Below, piece by piece: positions 33,066 through 40,670 of a stretch of DNA of 64,000 bases. The position numbers and the translations under genes were made by a program. Positions within the stretch are counted from its first letter, which is position 1, and each line of letters begins with the position of its first letter. The notes under the pieces are model-generated. The model did not search any database. It was not told the DNA's origin and saw nothing but the letters and a program-made list of their open reading frames with translations. Source of the stretch: Streptomyces mirabilis (GTDB taxonomy: Bacteria; Actinomycetota; Actinomycetes; Streptomycetales; Streptomycetaceae); NCBI RefSeq assembly GCF_039503195.1, contig NZ_JBCJKP010000001.1, positions 6,944,001 to 7,008,000 on the forward strand, given 5' to 3'.

Positions 33066-33833
33066 ATGAAGGTCAACGAGGACACCTTTCCCGACCCCGT
33101 CCCGGCTCAGGACGGAGTCGAGGACCGTCGGCAGCGCAAGGCCCGGCAGACCCGCAACGCCCTGGCCGCCGCCGCGCTCGACCTGATCCTGGAGCGTGGC
33201 CTCGCCGACGTCACCGTCGGGGCCGTCGCCGATCGCGCCGACGTCACCCGCCGCACCTTCAGCCGCCACTTCGTGGGCAAGGAGGACGCCGCCCTCGACT
33301 TCGTCCGGGGCGACGGGGACCGCATCAACGCCCTCCTGCGGGCCCGGCCCGCCGACGAACCCCCGCTCCTCGCCTACCGCAGGGCCGTCGCCGACTGGCT
33401 CGCCGACCGGGAGAACCCGGCCTCGCACATACGGCCGCGCATGCGCGCGCTGCTCGCCCTCGTCGACACCGAACCCGCGCTGTTCGCCGCGTACGAGCGC
33501 ATCCGGGTCGACGCCCAGGAGGAGTCGATCCGCATCATCGCCGACCGGCTCCACGTCGACGACGTCCGCGATCTGCGCCCGGCCGTCGTCGTCGACGCCG
33601 CCGCGGGCGTCCTCACCGCCGCGCTGCGCGCCTGGGCGCGCGGCATACAGGCGGACCACTCCGACGCGGACCCCGGCGAGCGTCGCGACGCGCACCCCGG
33701 GGACCGCCCCGAAGACCACCACGACCCGGACGCCGTCGACCTCGCCGCTCTCGTGGAGCAGGCCTACGACGCCCTGATGGGAGAAGCCGCCCTCGCGGCC
33801 TCCCACCGCGCCACCCCCGTACCAGGAAAGTGA
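33066..33833 (+). CDS. TetR-family regulator leading an SDR / alcohol dehydrogenase operon
   Basis: A 255-residue TetR protein, MKVNEDTFPDPVPAQDGVEDRRQRKARQTRNALAAAALDLILERG. The helix-turn-helix is LADVTVGAVADRADVTRRTFSRHFVGKEDAALDFV (residues about 46-80). The C-terminal ligand domain is helical with a His/Asp-rich low-complexity patch (DADPGERRDAHPGDRPEDHHDPDAVD). ATG 33066 sits immediately after two palindromic operators. Its stop overlaps or abuts the SDR gene, so repressor and enzymes are made together. This suggests an inducible alcohol or ketone utilisation or detoxification unit. Confidence 0.9.
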   Translation: MKVNEDTFPDPVPAQDGVEDRRQRKARQTRNALAAAALDLILERGLADVTVGAVADRADVTRRTFSRHFVGKEDAALDFVRGDGDRINALLRARPADEPPLLAYRRAVADWLADRENPASHIRPRMRALLALVDTEPALFAAYERIRVDAQEESIRIIADRLHVDDVRDLRPAVVVDAAAGVLTAALRAWARGIQADHSDADPGERRDAHPGDRPEDHHDPDAVDLAALVEQAYDALMGEAALAASHRATPVPGK

Positions 33834-33841
33834 TCAGCGAC

Positions 33842-34633
33842 ATGGTCCTCACCACCCCCAGCGTCCTCGTCCCCGACTGCTCCACCGAGTTCTCCGGCAA
33901 GGCCGCCCTCGTCACCGGCGCCGCCTCCGGCATCGGCCTCGCCACCGCCCGCCGCCTCGGCGCCGGCGGTGCGGGCGTCGTCATCGCCGACCACAACGCC
34001 GAGGGCGCCGAGAAGGCCGCCGCCGAACTCCGGGCCGAGGGCCTCCACGCCGCCGCCGTCGCGGTCGACGTCACCCGGCCCGAGTCCGTCGAGGCGGCCG
34101 TCGCCTTCGCCGTCGACACCTTCGGCGGCCTGCACCTCGCCGTGAACAACGCGGGCGTCGGCGGACCCGTCGTGCCCATCGGCGCGTACGACATCGACGC
34201 CTACAACCGGGTGGTACGCACGAACCTCGACGGGGTCTTCCACTGCCTGCGCTACGAGCTTCCGGCCATCGAGGCGGCGGGCACGGGCGGCGCGATCGTC
34301 AATGTCTCCTCGATCCTCGGCTCGGTCGCCTCGGCCGGCTCGTCCGCGTACGTCGCCGCCAAGCACGGCGTGGTGGGACTGACGAAGGCCGCGGCCGCCG
34401 AGTACGCCCCGAAGGGCATCCGCGTCAACGCGGTCGGCCCCGGCTTCATCGACACCCCACTGCTGAAGGAGATGGAGAAGGCCCAGTACGACGGCCTGGT
34501 CGCGCTGCACCCGGCAGGCCGCCTCGGCCGCCCCGAGGAGGTCGCCGAACTGGTCACCTTCCTGCTCTCCGAGCGCGCCTCCTTCGTCCACGGCAGCTAC
34601 CACTTGGTCGACGGCGCCTACACGGCCGTCTGA
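33842..34633 (+). CDS. short-chain dehydrogenase/reductase (SDR)
   Basis: A 263-residue classical SDR. I start it at ATG 33842 (MVLTTPSVLVPDCSTEFSGKAALVTGAASGIGLATARRLG). An in-frame GTG at 33830 overlaps the TetR stop (GTGA) and is equally possible. The Rossmann motif TGAASGIG, NNAGVGGP, the catalytic Ser in VNVSSILGS, and YVAAKHG (YxxxK) are intact. The Asp in VVIADHNAEG after the second strand favours NAD(H) over NADP(H). The C-terminal FLLSERASFVHGSYHLVDGAYTAV is typical. It oxidises or reduces an unknown alcohol/ketone, probably acting with the adjacent zinc ADH. Confidence 0.9.
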   Translation: MVLTTPSVLVPDCSTEFSGKAALVTGAASGIGLATARRLGAGGAGVVIADHNAEGAEKAAAELRAEGLHAAAVAVDVTRPESVEAAVAFAVDTFGGLHLAVNNAGVGGPVVPIGAYDIDAYNRVVRTNLDGVFHCLRYELPAIEAAGTGGAIVNVSSILGSVASAGSSAYVAAKHGVVGLTKAAAAEYAPKGIRVNAVGPGFIDTPLLKEMEKAQYDGLVALHPAGRLGRPEEVAELVTFLLSERASFVHGSYHLVDGAYTAV

Positions 34634-34667
34634 GTCACCAGCGGCCCTCCTCGAAGGAGTTGGAAGA

Positions 34668-35708
34668 ATGAAGGCACTCCAGTACCGCACCATCGGTGCC
34701 GCCCCCGAGGTCGTCACCGTCCCCGATCCCGAACCCGGCCCCGGACAGGTCCTGTTGAAGGTCTCCGCGGCGGGCGTCTGCCACTCGGACATCGCCGTGA
34801 TGAGCTGGCCCGCCGAGAGTTTCCCGTACGCACTGCCGCTGACCCTCGGGCACGAGGGCGCGGGCACGGTCGCCGCGCTCGGCGACGGAGTGAGCGGACT
34901 GAGGGAGGGCGACCCGGTGGCCGTCTACGGGCCGTGGGGCTGCGGCCTCTGCGCCAAGTGCGCCGAGGGCAAGGAGAACTACTGTCTGCGCGCCGACGAG
35001 CTCGGCATCCGCCCGCCGGGGCTCGGCGCGCCCGGTGCGATGGCCGAGTACCTGATCGTCGACGACGCCCGTCACCTCGTACCGCTCGACGGTCTCGACC
35101 CGGTCGCCGCGGTGCCCCTGACGGACGCCGGGCTGACCCCGTACCACGCGATCAAGCGGGCGCTGCCCAAGCTGCTGCCCGGGTCCACCGCCGTCGTCAT
35201 CGGCACGGGCGGACTCGGCCACGTCGCCATCCAGTTGCTGCGGGCCATGACCGCGGCCCGGGTGATCGCCCTCGACGTCAACGAGGACAAGCTCGCGCTC
35301 GCCCGGAGGGTCGGGGCGCACGAGAGCGTCCTGTCCGACGCCGGGGCCGCCGCGAAGGTACGGGAACTCACCGGGGGCATCGGCGCCCAGGCCGTGTTCG
35401 ACTTCGTCGGCGCGGAGCCGACCGTGCGGACCGCCGGGGCGCTCGCCGCGGTGGAGGGCGAGATCAGCATCGTCGGGATCGGCGGGGGCGCCCTGCCCGT
35501 CGGCTTCGGCGCGCTGCCCTTCGAGGTGTCGGTCCACGCCCCCTACTGGGGCTCCCGCGGCGAGCTGATCGAGGTCCTCGACCTCGCCCGCGCCGGAGCC
35601 GTGTCCGTGCACACCGAGACGTACTCCCTCGACGAGGCACCCCTCGCGTACGAGCGGCTGCACGCCGGGAAGGTGAACGGCCGCGCCGTGATCCTGCCGA
35701 ACGGCTGA
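34668..35708 (+). CDS. zinc-dependent alcohol dehydrogenase (MDR superfamily)
   Basis: A 346-residue medium-chain alcohol dehydrogenase, MKALQYRTIGAAPEVVTVPDPEPGPGQVLLKVSAAGVCHSDIAV, with GAAGGAGTTGGAAGA-type ribosome-binding sequence before ATG 34668. Catalytic zinc ligands are visible in GVCHSD and GHEGAG. All four structural-zinc cysteines are present in CGLCAKCAEGKENYC. The nucleotide fold is VVIGTGGLGHVAIQLL, with Asp in VIALDVNEDK favouring NAD. It is the last gene of the TetR/SDR/ADH operon and probably converts primary or secondary alcohols to carbonyls. Confidence 0.92.
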   Translation: MKALQYRTIGAAPEVVTVPDPEPGPGQVLLKVSAAGVCHSDIAVMSWPAESFPYALPLTLGHEGAGTVAALGDGVSGLREGDPVAVYGPWGCGLCAKCAEGKENYCLRADELGIRPPGLGAPGAMAEYLIVDDARHLVPLDGLDPVAAVPLTDAGLTPYHAIKRALPKLLPGSTAVVIGTGGLGHVAIQLLRAMTAARVIALDVNEDKLALARRVGAHESVLSDAGAAAKVRELTGGIGAQAVFDFVGAEPTVRTAGALAAVEGEISIVGIGGGALPVGFGALPFEVSVHAPYWGSRGELIEVLDLARAGAVSVHTETYSLDEAPLAYERLHAGKVNGRAVILPNG

Positions 35709-35720
35709 CGCCCCGCGCGA

Positions 35721-36401
35721 TCAGCCCTTGACCCACCGGTACTGCAGCTCCGGCCGCCCCACCTGCCCGTACTGCGGGGCCCGCGCCGCCCGTCCCGCCT
35801 CCACCAGATGCTCCAGATAGCGCCGGGCCGTGATCCGGGAGATGCCGACCGACTCCGCGACCCCGGCCGCCGTCAGGCCCTCGGCGCTGTCCCGCAGCGT
35901 CCGGGTGACCCGCTCCAGCGTCGGCGCGCTGAGGCCCTTGGGGAGGGCGGCCGGGCCAGGGGCGCGCAGGGTGGCCAGGGCGCGGTCCACCTCGTCCTGG
36001 CCGCTCGCCTCGCCCACCGCCGCGTGGAATTCGGCGTACCGCACGAGGCGGTCGCGCAGGGTGGCGAAGGTGAAGGGCTTCAGGACGTACTGGACGACCC
36101 CGAGCGAGACCCCTTCCCGTACGACCGCGAGGTCCCGCGCGGACGTCACCGCGATCACGTCCGCGTGATAGCCGGCGGCGCGCAGGGAGCGGGCCAGCTG
36201 CAGTCCGTGCACGTCCGGCAGGTGCAGGTCGAGCAGCAGCAGGTCCACCGGCGTACGGTCCAGCGCGCGCCGCGCCTCCGCGCCCGTGTGCGCCTTGCCG
36301 ACGGCGGTGAAGCCGGGCACCCGGCCCACATACATGACGTGCGCGTCGGCGGCGACCGGGTCGTCCTCGACGACGAGTACGCGGATGGGGTCGGCGGTCA
36401 T
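35721..36401 (-). CDS. dctR: response regulator, CitB/DctR type
   Basis: A 226-residue response regulator, MTADPIRVLVVEDDPVAADAHVMYVGRVPGFTAVGKA. The receiver domain keeps the acidic pocket EDD, the phospho-acceptor Asp in LLLLDLHLPDVHG, the Thr in VIAVTSARD, and the Lys in YVLKPF. The output domain is a winged/HTH region (GLTAAGVAESVGISRITARRYLEHLVEAGRAARAPQYGQVGRPELQYRWV), as in CitB/DcuR regulators. It overlaps the kinase gene by 4 bp. Divergence from dctA makes the dicarboxylate transporter its obvious target. The symbol is given by analogy. Confidence 0.85.
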   Translation of the reverse strand: MTADPIRVLVVEDDPVAADAHVMYVGRVPGFTAVGKAHTGAEARRALDRTPVDLLLLDLHLPDVHGLQLARSLRAAGYHADVIAVTSARDLAVVREGVSLGVVQYVLKPFTFATLRDRLVRYAEFHAAVGEASGQDEVDRALATLRAPGPAALPKGLSAPTLERVTRTLRDSAEGLTAAGVAESVGISRITARRYLEHLVEAGRAARAPQYGQVGRPELQYRWVKG

Positions 36402-38146
36402 ACGTCGCCTCCAGGCAGAGTGTGCTGGGCGGACTCGGGCTCGGCGGTGGCCCCTTCGGCGGTGGCCCCTTCGGTGGTGGCTCTTTCGGTGGTGGCCGGG
36501 GCCGGTTCTTCGGCGGCCTCCGGCACGGGTGCGGCAGGGGCGCCCGGGGCCACCGTAGGCAACGGCAGCCGCGCCTCGAACTCCGCCCCGCCCCCGCGCG
36601 CCTCCGCCACCGTCAGCGTGCCGTCGTGCCGGCTCACCGCCTGGCGTACGAGGGCCAGCCCGAGGCCCCGGCCGCCGGGCCCCGCCGGTTTGGTGGACCA
36701 GCCGCGCTGGAAGACCGCCTCCGCGTGGGCGGGGTCGACTCCCGCGCCCGTGTCCGCGACCCGCAGGACCAGCCCGGCGTCGTCCGTGAAGGCCGTGACG
36801 GTCACTCGCGCCCCGACCGTCCCCTGCGCCGCGTCCATCGCGTTGTCGATCAGATTGCCCAGCACGGTGACCAGGTCACGGGCCGGCAGGCCGGTCTGGA
36901 GCAGCCCGTCGTCGATGCCGCTCTCCTCCGACACCACCAGCTCCACGCCCCGCTCGTTCGCCTGGGCCGCCTTGCCCAGCAGCAGGGCGGCGAGGACCGG
37001 CTCGCTGACCGCCGAGATCACCTCGTCGGTGAGCGTCTGGGCGAGTTCGAGCTCGGCGGTGGCGAACTCGACGGCCTCCTCGGCGCGCCCGAGCTCGATC
37101 AGCGAGACCACCGTGTGCAGCCGGTTCGCGGCCTCGTGCGCCTGCGAGCGCAGCGCCTGGGTGAAGCCGCGCTCGGAGTCCAACTCACCCATCAGGGACT
37201 GGAGTTCGGTCACATCGCGCAGGGTGACCACGGTGCCGCGCCGCTCGCCGCCGGACACCGGGGAGGTGTTGACGACCAGCACGCGCGACGCCGTCAGATG
37301 CACCTCGTCCACCCGCGGCTCCGCCGACAGCAGGGCGCCCGTGAGCGGTGCGGGCAGCCCGAGTTCGGCCACGGAGTGTCCGACGACCTCGTCCGTCACC
37401 CCCAGCAGCTCCCGCCCGCCGTCGTTCATCAGCGCCACCCTGTACTGCCCGTCCAGCATCAGCAGCCCCTCGCGCACGGCGTGCAGCGCGGCCTGGTGGT
37501 AGTCGTGCATCCGGCTCAGCTCGGCCGCGTTCATGCCGTGCGTGGAGCGGCGCAGCCGGGCGTTGATGACGTAGGTGCCGATGCCGCCGAGCGCGAGTGC
37601 GCTGCCCGCGACGCCGACTAGGGCGGTCACCTGGTCCTGCACGCGCTGGGTGATCGCCTCGACCTTGATGCCCGCGCTGACCAGGCCGACGATGTGGCCG
37701 TTGTCCAGGACCGGGGTGACGGCACGGACGGACGCCCCGAGGCTGCCCGTGTACGTCTCCGTGAAGGACTTGCCGTGCAGGGCGGGCCCGATGTGGCCGA
37801 GGAAGTGCTTGCCGATCAGTGTCTCGTCGGGGTGGGTCCAGCGGATGCCCTGCGGGTTCATGATCGTCACGAAGTCCACGCCGGTGTCCCGCTGCACCTG
37901 GAGCGCGTACGGCTGGAGGTCCTTGGTGGGGTTCGTGGTGCGGATGGCGTCCCGGACGGAGGGTGCGTCGGCGATCGAGCGGGCCACGGCCATGGCCTGG
38001 CGGCCCGCCGCGTCCTCGGCCTGGCTGCGGTCGCTGACGTAGCTGAACAGCGCGTACCCGGCGACGAGCACCGCGATGAGCACGGCCTGCATGGCGAAGA
38101 GCTGGCCGGCCAGGCTGCGGGGTCGCTGGACGGGGAGGAAGCGCAT
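36398..38146 (-). CDS. dctB: sensor histidine kinase, CitA/DcuS type
   Basis: A 582-residue membrane sensor kinase. Two membrane helices (LFAMQAVLIAVLVAGYALFSYV and VTALVGVAGSALALGGIGTYVI) bracket an extracellular sCache/PASC domain (residues about 40-170: DTGVDFVTIMNPQGIRWTHPDETLIGKHFLGHI), which in CitA/DcuS binds citrate or C4-dicarboxylates. A cytoplasmic PAS domain follows (LMLDGQYRVALMNDGGRELLGV). Next is the SpoB-like dimerisation helix with its phospho-His (RSQAHEAANRLHTVVSLIELG), then an ATPase domain with NLIDNAMDAA and GRGLGLALVRQAV. The C-terminus has a Glu/Ala/Thr repeat tail (ATTERATTEGATAEGATAEP). It is coupled to the regulator and divergent from dctA. Confidence 0.9.
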   Translation of the reverse strand: MRFLPVQRPRSLAGQLFAMQAVLIAVLVAGYALFSYVSDRSQAEDAAGRQAMAVARSIADAPSVRDAIRTTNPTKDLQPYALQVQRDTGVDFVTIMNPQGIRWTHPDETLIGKHFLGHIGPALHGKSFTETYTGSLGASVRAVTPVLDNGHIVGLVSAGIKVEAITQRVQDQVTALVGVAGSALALGGIGTYVINARLRRSTHGMNAAELSRMHDYHQAALHAVREGLLMLDGQYRVALMNDGGRELLGVTDEVVGHSVAELGLPAPLTGALLSAEPRVDEVHLTASRVLVVNTSPVSGGERRGTVVTLRDVTELQSLMGELDSERGFTQALRSQAHEAANRLHTVVSLIELGRAEEAVEFATAELELAQTLTDEVISAVSEPVLAALLLGKAAQANERGVELVVSEESGIDDGLLQTGLPARDLVTVLGNLIDNAMDAAQGTVGARVTVTAFTDDAGLVLRVADTGAGVDPAHAEAVFQRGWSTKPAGPGGRGLGLALVRQAVSRHDGTLTVAEARGGGAEFEARLPLPTVAPGAPAAPVPEAAEEPAPATTERATTEGATAEGATAEPESAQHTLPGGDV

Positions 38147-38230
38147 GTCGTTCAGTCTGCCTCTGCTTATAAGTGTGAACTAAATGAACGGAAGGGTGAC
38201 CGCCCTCATAGGGCGGGAGATAGTCACCGC

Positions 38231-38338
38231 ATCCCCCGGAGTGAGCCGCACCCCGGGATCCCCGCGAGTGAGCCGCACCCCGGGATCCCCCGGAGCAGGC
38301 CGCACCCCGGGTTCCGCCGGACGTGAGCCGCACGCCGG
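38231..38338. repeat. four tandem 27-bp repeats in the dctB/dctA divergent region
   Basis: Four units of exactly 27 bp begin at 38231, 38258, 38285 and 38312. The shared core is GAGTGAGCCGCACCCCGGG; units 1 and 2 differ at two positions, unit 3 has GAGCAGGCCGC and unit 4 GACGTGAGCCGCACGCC. The array ends 21 bp before the dctA ribosome-binding site (38359-38366). The even period suggests an array of direct-repeat regulator sites facing slightly different sides of the helix (27 bp is about 2.6 turns). Confidence 0.85.
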
Positions 38339-38371
38339 ATGATGCCGATGACGTCGTCAAGGAGGGCAGCC

Positions 38372-39760
38372 GTGGCCAGCACCCAAACGGCACCTGCCGC
38401 ACCCGCCGCCAAGCGGGACCGCACCCACTATCTGTACATCGCGGTGATCATCGCGGTTGTGCTCGGCATCGCCGTCGGGTTCGCCGCGCCGGACTTCGCC
38501 AAGGAGCTCAAGCCGATCGGCACGGGCTTCGTGAGCCTGATCAAGATGATGATCTCCCCGATCATCTTCTGCACGATCGTGCTCGGCGTCGGCTCGGTAC
38601 GCAAGGCCGCCAAGGTCGGCAAGGTCGGCGGTCTCGCGCTCGGCTACTTCATCTGTATGTCCTTCGTGGCGCTGGCCATCGGCCTGGTCGTCGGCAACAT
38701 CATCCACCCGGGCAGCGGGATGCACCTGACCGAGGCCGTGAAGGGCGTCGGGCACACGCAGGCCGCGGCCGCCGCCGAGGGCCCCGTCGACTTCATCCTC
38801 GGGATCATCCCGACCACCTTCGTCTCGGCCTTCACCGAGGGCCAGGTGCTCCAGACCCTGCTGATCGCCCTCCTCGTGGGCTTCGCGCTGCAGGCCATGG
38901 GCCGTGCGGGGCAGCCGGTGCTGAAGGGTGTCGAGCACATCCAGAAGCTGGTCTTCCGCATCCTGGGCATGATCATGTGGGCCGCGCCCGTCGGTGCCTT
39001 CGGTGCCATGGCGGCCGTCATCGGCGAGACCGGTATGGACGCGCTGAAGGCGCTGGGCACGATCATGCTCGGCTTCTACATCACCTGTGCGCTCTTCATC
39101 GTCATCGTGCTCGGCACGCTGACGAAGCTCGTCGCCAAGGTCAGCCTCTTCCAGCTGCTGAAGTACCTCGGCCGGGAGTTCCTGCTGATCGTGTCCACCT
39201 CGTCGTCCGAGTCCGCGCTGCCGCGGCTCATCGCCAAGATGGAGCACCTGGGTGTCAGCCGCCCGGTCGTCGGCATCACCGTGCCGACCGGCTACTCCTT
39301 CAACCTCGACGGCACGATGATCTACCTGACCATGGCCTCGCTGTTCATCGCCGACGCGATGGACCAGCCGATGAGCGTCGGTCAGCAGATCGGTCTGCTG
39401 CTCTTCATGATGGTCGCCTCGAAGGGCGCGGCGGGTGTCTCCGGCTCCGGTATCGCCGTCCTGGCCAGTGGTCTGCAGTCGCACAAGCCCGCGCTGGTGG
39501 ACGGTGTCGGTCTGATCATCGGTATCGACCGGTTCATGAGCGAGGCGCGCGCGGTCACCAACTTCGCGGGCAACGCGGTCGCCACGCTGCTCATCGGTAC
39601 GTGGACCGGTGAGGTCGACAAGGAGCGGGTGAACCGGGTTCTCGCCGGGGAGCTGCCGTTCGACGAGAAGACTCTGCTGGACAGCGACGAGGATGACGCG
39701 GTCGACGTCGCCCCGGAGGTGCCGGAGCAGGGCGGCGAGAAGGAGCTGGCAAAGGCGTAA
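38372..39760 (+). CDS. dctA: cation:dicarboxylate symporter (DctA family)
   Basis: A 462-residue DAACS-family symporter that imports C4-dicarboxylates such as succinate, fumarate and malate with protons or sodium. Several in-frame starts exist from 38339. AAGGAGGG at 38359-38366 leaves 5 nt before GTG 38372 (VASTQTAPAAPAAKRDRTHYLYIAVIIAVVLG), so I chose that. Signatures are the serine-rich re-entrant loop LLIVSTSSSESALPRLIAKME, the substrate motif TGYSFNLDGTMIYLTMASLF, and the second loop ASKGAAGVSGSGIAVLASGL. Later helices contain IGIDRFMSEARAVTNFAGNAVATLLI. It is divergent from the dctB-dctR two-component genes. Confidence 0.95.
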   Translation: MASTQTAPAAPAAKRDRTHYLYIAVIIAVVLGIAVGFAAPDFAKELKPIGTGFVSLIKMMISPIIFCTIVLGVGSVRKAAKVGKVGGLALGYFICMSFVALAIGLVVGNIIHPGSGMHLTEAVKGVGHTQAAAAAEGPVDFILGIIPTTFVSAFTEGQVLQTLLIALLVGFALQAMGRAGQPVLKGVEHIQKLVFRILGMIMWAAPVGAFGAMAAVIGETGMDALKALGTIMLGFYITCALFIVIVLGTLTKLVAKVSLFQLLKYLGREFLLIVSTSSSESALPRLIAKMEHLGVSRPVVGITVPTGYSFNLDGTMIYLTMASLFIADAMDQPMSVGQQIGLLLFMMVASKGAAGVSGSGIAVLASGLQSHKPALVDGVGLIIGIDRFMSEARAVTNFAGNAVATLLIGTWTGEVDKERVNRVLAGELPFDEKTLLDSDEDDAVDVAPEVPEQGGEKELAKA

Positions 39761-39786
39761 GCGCCGTTTGGAGCTGCGGGTCCGTT

Positions 39787-39874
39787 GTGGCTGGTCGCGC
39801 AGTTCCCCGCGCCCCTTCGGGGCGCCCCAAGCCGCCGGGCGGCCAGGTTCTCCCCCGTGGACCTGGCCGCCCGG
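39787..39874. terminator. repeat element plus bidirectional terminator between dctA and TetR
   Basis: A dispersed repeat copy (TGGCTGGTCGCGCAGTTCCC, then CGCGCCCCTTCGGGGCG, 39787-39824) is followed by a perfect 14-bp stem. CCGGGCGGCCAGGT (39835-39848) pairs with ACCTGGCCGCCCGG (39861-39874). It lies between the converging dctA and TetR genes and can stop transcription from both sides. Confidence 0.8.
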
Positions 39875-39892
39875 TGTATGCGTCGGACGAGC

Positions 39893-40510
39893 TCAATCGC
39901 TCAGCTTGGTCACCAGTTCGGTGGCTCTGGAGGCGGGTACGCCCGCCGCGGTCAGCATGGTGATCGCGGCGGAGCGGCCCGCCTCTTGCGGTGCCAGCAG
40001 GCCGTCGTTCACCGCCTCCATGAGGGCGAACAGCATCTGCTCGTGGACGTACGCCAGTGCGGGCGCCGGCAGCGGAGACTCGAACACGCCCTGATCGAGG
40101 CCGCGCCGCAGCAGCTCGGCGCAGGCCTCGCGCACCGGCGTGAGCCGCTCGCGGATGCCCTGGACCGTGACGCTGCGCTGGGCGAGAGCGACCAGCAGCC
40201 GGTAGCGGTCGGCGATCTCCCAGACGGCGAGCGTCGAGCGGACCAGTGATTCCGCCGGGTCCCGGCCGCTCTCCCGGCCCGCCGCGTGCGCCGCGGCCAC
40301 CGCCTCCACCGCGCCGTCGGTCAACGTGCTGACCAGTACCTCGCGGCTGGGGAAGTGCCCGTACACCGTGCGCCGCACGACGCCCGCGGCCCGTGCGATC
40401 TGGTCCATGGACGCGTCGGGGTCGCGCAGCAGTTCGGCGAGCGCGACGTCGAGGATGCGGCGGCGGTTCGCATCCGCGCGGCTGGCACTACCCGTGGTCA
40501 TGGCTGCCAT
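39893..40510 (-). CDS. TetR-family repressor of the adjacent MFS exporter
   Basis: A 205-residue TetR protein from ATG 40510 (MAAMTTGSASRADANRRRILDVALAELLRD); ATG 40501 is an alternative. The helix-turn-helix is PDASMDQIARAAGVVRRTVYGHFPSREVLVSTLTDGAV (residues about 31-68). The gene is divergent from an MFS exporter, and the roughly 160-bp gap holds three TGCACA/TGTGCA dyads. The standard model is repression of both genes, relieved by the exporter's substrate. Confidence 0.9.
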   Translation of the reverse strand: MAAMTTGSASRADANRRRILDVALAELLRDPDASMDQIARAAGVVRRTVYGHFPSREVLVSTLTDGAVEAVAAAHAAGRESGRDPAESLVRSTLAVWEIADRYRLLVALAQRSVTVQGIRERLTPVREACAELLRRGLDQGVFESPLPAPALAYVHEQMLFALMEAVNDGLLAPQEAGRSAAITMLTAAGVPASRATELVTKLSD

Positions 40511-40578
40511 TCTGCACGCCCCCGGATCCGCGCGAGGTGATCACCCGCGCCCTCCACAAGGGCTCCACCTCCTTGATT

Positions 40579-40640
40579 TGCACAGCGTTGTGCATCTCGA
40601 TACATTGCACATGGTTGTGCAACTGCACGCCAATGTGCAA
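40579..40640. promoter_or_regulatory. three TGCACA-N4-TGTGCA operators between TetR and MFS genes
   Basis: TGCACA-GCGT-TGTGCA lies at 40579-40594. TTGCACA-TGGT-TGTGCAA is at 40605-40622. TGCACG-CCAA-TGTGCA is at 40624-40639, with one mismatch. Centres are 27 and 18 bp apart. The last ends 31 bp before the MFS start at 40671. The three share one consensus, so a single dimeric regulator, most likely the TetR next door, should bind all of them. Confidence 0.85.
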
Positions 40641-40670
40641 ATGGAGCGAAGAGAAGGGGCGACCGTAGTC

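Noticed and set aside
37694..38326. Plus-strand open frame running through the 27-bp repeats with IPRSEPHPG units
   Set aside because: It is antisense to the DctB kinase for most of its length; the repeat peptide arises only because the unit length is a multiple of three.
38231..38338. CRISPR array
   Set aside because: The units are contiguous with no unique spacers and no cas genes are nearby.
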